From: BM003 sp963783695
GTDB taxonomy: Bacteria; Pseudomonadota; Gammaproteobacteria; Steroidobacterales; BM003
Assembly: GCA_963783695.1 (NCBI GenBank)
Contig: CAWAOM010000008.1
Location: forward strand, 62,001-126,000
Direction: 5' to 3'
DNA: 64,000 nucleotides
The translations under genes and the position numbers were made by a program. How positions within the stretch are numbered: the first letter of the stretch is position 1; every line of letters starts with the position of its first letter. Under the pieces are notes generated by a model, which searched no databases, was not told where the DNA came from, and saw nothing but the letters and a program-made list of their open reading frames with translations. Positions 25,653 to 33,037 of this stretch are shown one piece after another.

Positions 25653-27239
25653 TCAGGGACGACCGGGTCGGCCGTAGTCGGCCAGCACGGCCGCATAGAT
25701 TTCGATCGCATCCCACAGGTTTTGCAGCCGCAGGTTCTCGTTACGGCCATGCTGGTTGTTGTCGTGGTTGGCGACCGGCAGCAGGATGATCGGTGCATCG
25801 ATCGCCGCCTCGAACAGGTAGATTGGCAAGCTCCCTCCCATCGTCGGCGTAAGCAATGTCGGCTGATCGCCGATGCTGTCGAGAATCGCAATAACGCTCG
25901 CCGTTTCAGCGCTGTCCAGCCGGGTCCGAAACGCCGGGTATGCGCCTGGCCGCCAATCGGCTTTCAATACGCGCTCGTGGCCGCGGAGTGTGTCCGGCAC
26001 GGGATCCTCGTGCACGACATGAAACCCCTGGTCGCGGAAAAAGCCCTCGAGCACCTCATGCACATTCGCCGGATCCTGGTCGGCAACCAGCCGCAGGTTT
26101 AATGACGCGGTCGCGCTCGACTGGATGACATTACGCGATTGCGGCCCGACGCCGCCGGCCTGGAAACCCTTGACGATAATGCCCGGCTGCAGCACCAGTT
26201 CCTCAATGCGTTTGCCGTTACCCTCGACCCGCCCGAGCGCAAGATCCTCACGCAAAACGTCATCGATACGCGGCATCGCCGCGATTGCCGCACGTTCGGC
26301 GCTACTGATCGGGCGAACCTCGTCCATGTAGCCGGGCACCGTAATATTGCCTTCGTCGTCTTTCATCGCCGCAAGCAGGTGGATCAGCGCATCGGTCGGG
26401 TTGGGCGACCAGTTGCCGTAATGTCCACTGTGCAGCGGCCGGATCGCGCCATAGGTCGTGAGATCCACGGTCATGCTGCCGCGTACACCGAACACCAGCT
26501 GGCGCATCCGCGACTGGTGCATCGGGCCGTCGCAGAACAACAGCAGATCGGTTGCCAGCGCCGCGCCATGCTCGGAGAGGATTGCCGCCAATGTCGGAGA
26601 CCCCGCCTCCTCCTCGCCATCCAGAATCAGCTTGATGTTTACGCTGGGCGTCATGCCCGCCTCTTCCAGCCCGGCCAATGCCGCCAGCAGCGCAATGACC
26701 GGCGCCTTGTCGTCGCCTGCCGAGCGCGCATAGATACGCCAGTCGGGGTCGAACTGCGTCGCGTTGTCCCAATCGACAATATCGGCTCCGTCGTCGAGCG
26801 CGCCTTTCCGCAGCGTCGGCTGCCATGGCGGGTTGGCCCAGTTCGCGGCATCGACCGGCTGGCCGTCGAAGTGGGCATAGATCAATACCGTCTTTGTCGC
26901 ACCGGCAAATTTTTTCTCGGCAAACACGTAAGGAGCGCCACCGGCGCGCCAGATATCGCTGTCGAAACCGGCCTCGCCGAGTCGCTGCGTCAGCCACGCC
27001 GCGTTGCGATCCATCGCGACCGTATCGGCCGCGACGTTCGGCAGCGATAGAAACTCACGGAACTCGGCAAGGATCGCCGCCTCGTGACCCTCGCGATAGC
27101 TCCGCGCGGCATCAGCGGCGTCATTTGCAACGGCGGTTCCGGATAGGATCGATGCGCCGGTCAGCACCAACACTGCCGGCAATAACGAATAACCGCTCAA
27201 GACTCCCCCCTGGCGCCGAAACCGGGCCGGCACAATCAA
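25653..27239 (-). CDS. exported M20-family metallopeptidase
   Basis: 528 residues from a TTG at 27239; start is uncertain, with GTG at 27233 or TTG at 27200 (after GGGGGGAG) also giving a signal peptide (LLPAVLVLTGASILSGTAVA). The metal ligands are seen in VLIYAHFDGQPVD (H123, D125), the di-zinc bridging Asp region GDDKAPVI, the catalytic Glu in DGEEEAGSP, and LPVANHDNNQHGRNE near the end. The lid/dimerisation domain lies at about 240-400. M20 peptidases of this type cleave dipeptides or small peptides; the signal sequence places it in the periplasm. Confidence 0.9.
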   Translation of the reverse strand: MIVPARFRRQGGVLSGYSLLPAVLVLTGASILSGTAVANDAADAARSYREGHEAAILAEFREFLSLPNVAADTVAMDRNAAWLTQRLGEAGFDSDIWRAGGAPYVFAEKKFAGATKTVLIYAHFDGQPVDAANWANPPWQPTLRKGALDDGADIVDWDNATQFDPDWRIYARSAGDDKAPVIALLAALAGLEEAGMTPSVNIKLILDGEEEAGSPTLAAILSEHGAALATDLLLFCDGPMHQSRMRQLVFGVRGSMTVDLTTYGAIRPLHSGHYGNWSPNPTDALIHLLAAMKDDEGNITVPGYMDEVRPISSAERAAIAAMPRIDDVLREDLALGRVEGNGKRIEELVLQPGIIVKGFQAGGVGPQSRNVIQSSATASLNLRLVADQDPANVHEVLEGFFRDQGFHVVHEDPVPDTLRGHERVLKADWRPGAYPAFRTRLDSAETASVIAILDSIGDQPTLLTPTMGGSLPIYLFEAAIDAPIILLPVANHDNNQHGRNENLRLQNLWDAIEIYAAVLADYGRPGRP

Positions 27240-27359
27240 TGATCGATGTTGTCAAAGCTATCGCAGCGGCCCACGAACGTGCAATGAATTCGTTTTACTG
27301 CAACAGCGAAAAGGGCATGGCGGCGCTGGCTCAGGCGTTGCTTATCCTGTAGGCGCAGA

Positions 27360-27902
27360 TTTTTCGACGAGATAAACCGGCGCGACGGCGTCCGTGTCGG
27401 TGTTGTTTATGCGGTCGCGGGTTGACTCGTCCTGCGGGTTACGGCTGTCGTGGCCGGGGCTCTGAACCTCCCCGACTGGTCGCTGCGCTTTGTTGCCTGC
27501 GTGCTGTTCCTCGGGTTTCCGCTGGCCGTCATTTTTTCCTGGGTCTTCGAATTGACACCGGAAGAAGTCAGGCGCGAGGCCGAGATCCTTCGCAACGACC
27601 ACGCCACAGGCAGCACCGGCAAATAACTCAACATGGCGCCGGCCGCCGACCTGTCCCGCGTGCGCAACCAGTTGCAGGCCGAAGAAGCCAACCGGTTGCG
27701 CCGTCCGATCTGCGAATGGCTGGTCGCCGACACGCTGCGCAACGTACCGGCATTCAGAACTCTGGTCAGCAACGCCGAAGCACGCATCGCTGAGGACCAG
27801 CGAATCGTACAATCGATGCGGGACGGCGCGGCGGAATTGCGCCGGTATCAGAAAAACGCGCGCCGCCGGGAGACCGGCCAGACCAGCACGTGGCGGGCCT
27901 GA
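27360..27902 (+). pseudogene. decayed TolB/TPR membrane protein (N- and C-terminal remnants)
   Basis: From 27360 the frame reads FFDEINRRDGVRVGVVYAVAG, then TGA at 27423-27425, then LVLRVTAVVAGALNLPDW and further to VFELTPEEVRREAE, ending at TAA 27624-27626. This aligns with the first 75 residues of the intact protein at 8008-10596 (FINELKRRNVVRIGLLYAVSGW ... WVYELTPEGIKRE); the stop replaces the Trp codon. Right after it an open frame (27633-27902) encodes LRRPICEWLVADTLRNVPAF and RTLVSNAEARIAEDQRIV, which resembles the C-terminal end of the same family (ADILSDPGVVAAVDRYRERL in the intact copy). So the whole central TolB/TPR part is missing. I read this as one paralogue reduced to its two ends by internal deletion plus a nonsense mutation. 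The second piece alone could still be translated. Confidence 0.7.
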
Positions 27903-27946
27903 TGCCGGCTCGCAAGCGCGGCATGCGCCGGCGCGGGAACCGCGAA

Positions 27947-28546
27947 CTAGCGCTGCGTCAACGTGCAGTGCGGCCGTTCGAAAAGCCGCTCGAGGTACGC
28001 CTGCAGGTTCGGGAACGGCTTGAGCAATCCCATCCCCCTCCCCCAGTTGACCGCGAAACCGGCGATGATGTCGGTGACCGTGAAGCGATTGCCCACAAGG
28101 TAATCCTGGTCCGCAAGCGCCTGCTCCATCGCCACTGCTGCCGCCGAAAACGCCTCTGCGTTCTGCTCGAACACACTGGTCAGCCGTTTCTCCTCGGGCA
28201 GCACGAACTGGTTGCGCGCCGAATGCCACAGGTAGGCCTCCAATTCGCTCAACGTAAAAGCAACCCACTGGTCGTGCAGCGCGCGCTCCCATGTACCCGA
28301 TGCGGCGATCAGGCCTTTTTCCGGCACGAGGTCGGCGATATGGGTACAGATCGCGGCGGATTCAAACAACGGTTTGCCGTCGAACAATGCCGCCGGTAAC
28401 TTGCCGAGCGGGTGGATTTTCCTCACCTCGTCGCTGTGAATGAGCTCCCGGCCCTCGATCGACTCGTATTCAAGCCCCGCCTCGAGAAACGCCCAGCGGG
28501 TGCGCTGCGACCGCGTCGGGCCGTACTCGTAAAGTTTGATTTCCAT
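27947..28546 (-). CDS. glutathione S-transferase family protein
   Basis: 199 residues. N-terminal thioredoxin-like domain: KLYEYGPTRSQRTRWAFLEAGLEYE, then KIHPLGKLPAALFDG (cis-Pro region) and LFESAAICTHIAD (the ES pair that binds the glutamyl part of glutathione). The helical C-terminal domain ends with YLVGNRFTVTDIIAGFAV and LQAYLERLFERP. Cytosolic. Subfamily and substrate cannot be assigned. It precedes nothing in an obvious operon; the threonine aldolase gene lies upstream on the same strand, 58 bases away. Confidence 0.9.
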   Translation of the reverse strand: MEIKLYEYGPTRSQRTRWAFLEAGLEYESIEGRELIHSDEVRKIHPLGKLPAALFDGKPLFESAAICTHIADLVPEKGLIAASGTWERALHDQWVAFTLSELEAYLWHSARNQFVLPEEKRLTSVFEQNAEAFSAAAVAMEQALADQDYLVGNRFTVTDIIAGFAVNWGRGMGLLKPFPNLQAYLERLFERPHCTLTQR

Positions 28547-28604
28547 ACCGTGTTTCTCCCTTCAAGCGCCTTGTTATCCCTGTAAAAATAATCGTTTGAT
28601 GCGG

Positions 28605-29636
28605 TTACAGCGCAGCGCCAGCGGCGATAAAGGCATCGACCTCTTCAGCCCGGGTGCAATAGGCGGTCACGAGGCGGTAAACCCCCGGTCGTCCGGGCCA
28701 GCTGTGAAATTCAAACCCCGCCGCGCGCAAACCGGAGGCCAGCAAATCGTCCAGCCTGACGAACAATTCGTTGGACTGAACCGGGTACAGCAATTCGGCA
28801 CCGCCAAGTGCTTCGATCCCGGCGGCCAGGCGACTTGCCTGGGCGTTGGCATTCGCGGCCAGCGTCAGCCACAGGTCATCGTCGAGATAGGCATCGAGCT
28901 GTGCCGAGATATAACGCATTTTGCTGATCAGGTGACCGGACTGCTTGCGCCGCCGTCCGAGTTCCACGGCGTCGGCACTATCGAACACCAGCAGTGCCTC
29001 GGCCATCATCGCGCCGTTCTTGGTGGCACCGAACGACAACAGGTCGACCCCGGCGCGCCAGGTGATCTCGGCGGGCGTACAACCGAGCGCCGCCACCGCA
29101 TTGGCAAACCGCGCGCCGTCCATGTGCACTTTCAACCCGGCAGCGTGAGCGAGATCGCATAATTCCCGAACTTGATCGAGTCCGTAGACGGTACCGAATT
29201 CGGTCGCCTGGGTCAGGCTCAACAACATCGGCTTGCTGGCATGGTCACCGCCATGACCGGTGTTCTCCAGCTGCGCTTTCAGCGTTGGCGCTGCGATCTT
29301 GCCATTGTCGCCGGCCAGCGTCAGCAGCTTGGCGCCACCAGAGTAAAACTCCGGCGCGCCGCACTCGTCGGTATGCAGGTGCGAGTCCTCGTGACAGACC
29401 ACTGCCCCATACGGCGGGGTCGTCTGCGCCACGGCAAGCGCGTTGGCCGCCGTCCCCGAAGCGAGCGGATACACCGCGGGTTCGGTCTCGAAAACCTCGG
29501 CGAACCGCCTCTGTACCCGCGCCGTCAGGGCATCGTCGCCATAGGAATGCGCGGTCCCGCTATTCGCCCGCGCCAACGCCTCGAGGATTTGCGGCGCGAC
29601 GGGGGTTTCGTTGTCGCTGCGAAAATTGGCGCTCAT
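28605..29636 (-). CDS. ltaE: low-specificity L-threonine aldolase
   Basis: 343 residues, PLP fold type I. The start MSANFRSDNETPVAPQIL, the glycine-rich PLP phosphate segment PLASGTAANALA, CHEDSHLHTDECGAPE, VHMDGARFANA (the Asp that binds the pyridine nitrogen) and the Schiff-base lysine K206 in LLSFGATKNGAMM are all present. The enzyme splits L-threonine or L-allo-threonine into glycine and acetaldehyde. Members of this branch can also act on other beta-hydroxy amino acids, so substrate is only probable. Likely co-transcribed with the GST gene downstream. Confidence 0.88.
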   Translation of the reverse strand: MSANFRSDNETPVAPQILEALARANSGTAHSYGDDALTARVQRRFAEVFETEPAVYPLASGTAANALAVAQTTPPYGAVVCHEDSHLHTDECGAPEFYSGGAKLLTLAGDNGKIAAPTLKAQLENTGHGGDHASKPMLLSLTQATEFGTVYGLDQVRELCDLAHAAGLKVHMDGARFANAVAALGCTPAEITWRAGVDLLSFGATKNGAMMAEALLVFDSADAVELGRRRKQSGHLISKMRYISAQLDAYLDDDLWLTLAANANAQASRLAAGIEALGGAELLYPVQSNELFVRLDDLLASGLRAAGFEFHSWPGRPGVYRLVTAYCTRAEEVDAFIAAGAAL

Positions 29637-29917
29637 CTTTAGTAGTCTCTTTTATCCGATTCCCGGACCCGCGTTTTTATCACATGTGCAGTACGGCGCG
29701 GACCGATCCGCCATTCATGGTTGCGGCGAACTCACCGTACACCGCTTTTCCTGTAATACGATCAGGCGCCGCGGGCGTGCGTCCCAATCAGCATCGGCCG
29801 CGGTCACAATTACTCCCGAGTTCGCCGCGATTCGCCATGATCGGTCAGCTTTCGTTCAGGTTTACCGGAGTAATGTGAAACCGTGGCAATAAATAGCGCA
29901 TCCCGCGGGAGAGGAGC

Positions 29918-30211
29918 ATGGAAAACGGGCATGGCAATATCGTTCGACGCAAACACCCGGAGCCGCGCCCACAGCGCGGCACGGTCTACATGCGGCGACC
30001 GCGGTTCTCGGTCGATGCCGTCCGCGACGACACGACTGCCGAATGCCGCTGGTGGAATTCGCTGAGCGAGGAGGAACGCAACGCACTCGTCCACGGCGCT
30101 AAAACCACCCGCGAAAACGCGCGTAACGACTGGCTCGATATAGGCGAGACCAACCGCCTGCGTATTCTCGATGCGGCCTATGCGGTCGAATGCTGGATGT
30201 CGGCGGAGTAG
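29918..30211 (+). CDS. small hypothetical protein, C-terminus duplicated downstream
   Basis: 97 residues, no signal peptide; GGGAGAGGAG lies just upstream of the ATG. The N-terminal 55 residues are basic, the last 42 are acidic and helical (TTRENARNDWLDIGETNRL, then AAYAVECWMSAE). No family recognised. The last 126 bases, through the stop codon, are repeated exactly 814 bases downstream. That the copy boundary ends precisely at the TAG suggests duplication by a mechanism using this site. The protein may be real, but the region around it is decayed. Confidence 0.5.
   Translation: MENGHGNIVRRKHPEPRPQRGTVYMRRPRFSVDAVRDDTTAECRWWNSLSEEERNALVHGAKTTRENARNDWLDIGETNRLRILDAAYAVECWMSAE
30086..30211 (+). 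repeat. 126-bp direct repeat, copy 1
   Basis: Base-for-base identical to 30900-31025. It is the 3' end of the small gene at 29918-30211, including its stop codon. Confidence 0.95.
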
Positions 30212-30345
30212 AACGATACCGAGCGGAACAGGCAGCCTTGCAAATAACGCATAAACCCAAACCAGGTGACCGGGCCACCTCAATTTCCGAGAAATTACCC
30301 GTCTTGCACAGTGAAGAAGTGAAGAGTCAGTGACTCCGCACTACG

Positions 30346-30722
30346 TCACTTGCCATTTTTACTGTTGATGCCGAGGATCTTCTTAACCGCAGCACGCACC
30401 AGCGACCATGGCGGCATATCATGCGTACCGCTGACCAGTTTGAGACGGAACTGCCATAGAGCATCGTCGCCCATTATCTCGATGCGCCGCAAAGAAAGCA
30501 TGTCGCTCCCGCGGCCATTCTTGCCGGCGCGAGTGCTAACTGCCGTGGTATAGCCGGCTTCCCGAACTCGCCGCTGGTTGATTCGAGTGCCTTGATACAC
30601 GAACGCAGGCAACGTTCGATATTGGCTTCCTCATTGAGCGTCTTGACCAATATCGAGACTTTCACTGAGGAAACCGAGGCTGGTTGGCCGCTTTTCACTA
30701 AAAACTCCCGATGATCTGCCAC
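30346..30722 (-). pseudogene. decayed family 2 glycosyltransferase
   Basis: From ATG 30722 the minus strand reads a polar start, then VSILVKTLNEEANIERCLRS, the N-terminal strand and nucleotide-sugar-binding segment of GT2 glycosyltransferases. The frame then turns into low-quality sequence and stops at 30474. A second frame (30612 to 30346) reads a basic C-terminal-like stretch, SLRRIEIMGDDALWQFRLKL followed by VSGTHDMPPWSLVRAAVKKI. The two pieces are in different frames and the catalytic DxD region is missing. This looks like a transferase gene with an internal deletion and a frameshift. The C-terminal piece is assigned only by position. Confidence 0.6.
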
Positions 30723-30899
30723 GCTATCCAGACACGAATTGGCTCGTCAACTCAAGCGGCGCAATATTGTAACGCCTTTCATGGCGAATCCGTTGGCACG
30801 CAGTTTAGTGGTTCCAGACTGAATTTTGTGCGCGATTTGACCATTGCGGAAAACCCGGCGCTGGTGATGCTGGACCATGGCCATTTTGAACGACGGATT

Positions 30900-31025
30900 C
30901 TCGTCCACGGCGCTAAAACCACCCGCGAAAACGCGCGTAACGACTGGCTCGATATAGGCGAGACCAACCGCCTGCGTATTCTCGATGCGGCCTATGCGGT
31001 CGAATGCTGGATGTCGGCGGAGTAG
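30900..31025 (+). repeat. 126-bp direct repeat, copy 2 (partial gene duplicate)
   Basis: Exact copy of 30086-30211. It is preceded by unrelated sequence, so the open frame crossing it (30711-31025) is a chimera and not the same gene. The 688 bases between the copies hold the glycosyltransferase relic. No inverted terminal repeats or target-site duplications are obvious. Confidence 0.95.
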
Positions 31026-31080
31026 CCAATCGACATTACGACCAGCGCAAACCGCCCTTGTCCCAATTAGTAAAGGGTCC

Positions 31081-31114
31081 TTGACATTTTTCGACGCTCC
31101 CGACAGGATGTCAA
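31081..31114. promoter_or_regulatory. inverted repeat/promoter before the membrane protein-XRE pair
   Basis: TTGACAT at 31081-31087 and its complement ATGTCAA at 31108-31114, 20 bases apart. The left arm is also a perfect -35 hexamer. It sits 27 bases before the start of the pair, where an operator for the XRE regulator would be expected. No -10 of quality is seen, so operator use is inference. Confidence 0.45.
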
Positions 31115-31141
31115 GCAAGCTTTACAGCAGGGTAATTTGCG

Positions 31142-31516
31142 ATGGAATTGATGAAACGATTTCCGCTGCCATTCTGGTTGGGTACCGGCGCGCTTGGCAT
31201 GCTTGGCATCGCCGTCTGGGTTTTGCCAACCGACCCGCTGTCGCGCGCCACCACCGCGGGGCTGCTGCCGGCACTGCCCGGGCTGATTGCATTTACCGCG
31301 GTGCTGCTCGCGCAGCCGGCAATGGATGAGATGGAGCGGAGAATTCACTTGGCCGCGATGAGTTTCGGGTTTGCCGCCGGCATGTTGGTCCTGCTCGGTC
31401 TCGGCGTACTTCAGGTTCTGCTCGGGTGGCCGCCGCTCAACTGGGCGCTTGCGGCCGCTGTCATGAGCTGCGCCTGGGCGACCGGATTACTCGTGGCATG
31501 GCGCCGGTACCGATGA
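31142..31516 (+). CDS. small four-helix membrane protein paired with an XRE regulator
   Basis: 124 residues, four predicted transmembrane helices (about 11-28, 38-57, 72-92 and 97-117), with an acidic/amphipathic stretch AMDEMERRIHLAAMSFGFAA in the second half. Its stop codon overlaps the start of the XRE gene (ATGA). This membrane protein plus short helix-turn-helix pair is widespread in bacteria. Function is unknown; one idea is membrane sequestration of, or sensing for, the regulator. Confidence 0.7.
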   Translation: MELMKRFPLPFWLGTGALGMLGIAVWVLPTDPLSRATTAGLLPALPGLIAFTAVLLAQPAMDEMERRIHLAAMSFGFAAGMLVLLGLGVLQVLLGWPPLNWALAAAVMSCAWATGLLVAWRRYR

Positions 31517-31701
31517 GAAATCGCATCGACGAACTGCGAAAAGCCAGAAGCTGGTCGCAGGCGCAACTCGCCAGCGAACTCGGCGTCTCGCGCCAGACCG
31601 TTAATGCGCTCGAGCGCGGCCGCTACGATCCGAGCTTGCCGCTCGCGTTTCGCATCGCCGCGATATTCGGCCTGACGATCGAGGACATTTTTCAACCCTG
31701 A
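31513..31701 (+). CDS. short XRE-family transcriptional regulator
   Basis: 62 residues, essentially just a helix-turn-helix domain: MRNRIDELRKARSWSQAQLA, the recognition part LGVSRQTVNALERGRYDPS and LPLAFRIAAIFGLTIEDIFQ. The start is fixed by the ATGA overlap with the membrane protein gene. The YozG-like size and sequence are typical of autoregulators next to membrane genes. Target is probably its own promoter (see the inverted repeat at 31081). Confidence 0.9.
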   Translation: MRNRIDELRKARSWSQAQLASELGVSRQTVNALERGRYDPSLPLAFRIAAIFGLTIEDIFQP

Positions 31702-32101
31702 CCTCGCCGCATAAAGTGCCCGCGAGTCGTCCCCAATTCGCGCTCGTCGCAGTTCCGGGCGCTCGAAAACAAAAAGACCGTCGGCAACAGACAGGTCGCA
31801 CGGGGAATCACCGTGACGGCACCCGGTTGCTGCCTGCCGATCGTCTCGCGCTGTCGCACAATAAGCGGCGAATACCCGAGAAGAACCGCGTTTGGCGAGC
31901 CGCTGCGGCGCCGGGGTCGGGCAAAACCGGGCATCGCAGTTGCGCTCAATCGAGGCCATGTTACCTGCGCGTCAAACCCTCGGGTTTGGGCTACACTCAG
32001 TTGTAACCGCGGCGGGCCGCGGCGCCACTCATCGTCCGCGCCGCGTTGCAGGGATATTTCCAGACCGGTCTGACTGGACCGGCGACCAGGAGGGACAACG
32101 C
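31702..32101. other. intergenic region, no supported gene
   Basis: 400 bases between the XRE gene and the hydrolase gene. No convincing frame or terminator is seen. The end (GGAGGGACAACGC) is the ribosome-binding site for the hydrolase gene. Confidence 0.35.
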
Positions 32102-33037
32102 ATGCCTCACGTTACCTTTATTCATGGTATTGCAAACAAACCGGCTCACGATCGTCTGTTGACAATCTGGCGCCAGAGCCTTGCCGTAAACGACGGGCTC
32201 GATCTCGGCGCCCGGGGTATCAGTTCGTCGATGGTTTACTGGGCCGACCTGCTTTACGACAAGCCCGCCGAGCAAGGCGCCGCGCATGAAAGCACCGGTG
32301 AAGAGGTCGCAACCGCCGCAACTGACGAGGATCTCGAGTGGGCAGAAAACCTCGAAGGCGACGAGGCCGAATTTTACCAGGCGATGTCCGACAAGCTCGA
32401 TTTCGATGCCGCCTCTCCGGGCGGCGACGACTACGCGCCGCCAGCGGACGAAACCGGCAAGTCATTCGAACGGATTCCGTTGCCCTGGTTCATTAAGCGC
32501 CGGCTGATGAAAGTCCTGTTGCGTGACGTGCACCATTACCTGTTCGACACCGAACACTCGCCACGCCCGGGCGAGACCTATCGCATCCAGAAAACGATCC
32601 GTGACCGGTTTGTTGCAGCGCTGACGCGCGACGCCGCCGCCAACAGCGGCGGGCCGCACGTGGTGGTCAGCCACAGCATGGGCACGGTCATCGCCTACGA
32701 CTGTCTCAAGCGCGTGCCTGGGTGCCCGGGCATAGACGCCTTGATTACCGTCGGCAGCCCCCTGGGCATCGACGAAGTCCAGGACAAGCTCAAACCGGAA
32801 TACTCACGCGACAACGGTTTTCCACGGGAAAAGGTGCGCGGCGACTGGACCAATGTTTTCGACCGCCTCGACCCGGTCGCAATCGACACCAACCTGGCCA
32901 ATGATTTCTGCCTCGGCGGCTCGGAACGGGTCACCGATATCAGGGTCAGTAACACGGGCAAATGGCGCCATGACCTCACCAAGTATTTCTCTCAGACCGA
33001 TCTGCGCCAGGCACTGTCGACGGCAATAGGATTGTGA
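32102..33037 (+). CDS. alpha/beta hydrolase (lipase/esterase-like) coupled to a trypsin gene
   Basis: 311 residues from an ATG with AGGAGGG upstream. No signal peptide, so it is cytosolic. Alpha/beta-hydrolase features: HGIANKP oxyanion turn (8-14), nucleophile elbow SHSMG with S192, possible acid D257 in FDRLDPVA, and H290 in KWRHDLTKYF. Between strands 1 and the elbow is a long acidic insert (about 60-125). The closest general likeness is to PGAP1/lipase class 3-like hydrolases. Substrate unknown. Its stop overlaps the GTG of the protease gene (GTGA), so both products are made together; this suggests a two-component unit. Confidence 0.8.
   Translation: MPHVTFIHGIANKPAHDRLLTIWRQSLAVNDGLDLGARGISSSMVYWADLLYDKPAEQGAAHESTGEEVATAATDEDLEWAENLEGDEAEFYQAMSDKLDFDAASPGGDDYAPPADETGKSFERIPLPWFIKRRLMKVLLRDVHHYLFDTEHSPRPGETYRIQKTIRDRFVAALTRDAAANSGGPHVVVSHSMGTVIAYDCLKRVPGCPGIDALITVGSPLGIDEVQDKLKPEYSRDNGFPREKVRGDWTNVFDRLDPVAIDTNLANDFCLGGSERVTDIRVSNTGKWRHDLTKYFSQTDLRQALSTAIGL

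Noticed and set aside
30711..31025. 104-codon frame that includes the second 126-bp repeat
   Set aside because: Its first 60 codons are unrelated to the first copy and overlap the glycosyltransferase relic and its promoter region; it is a chimera created by the duplication.
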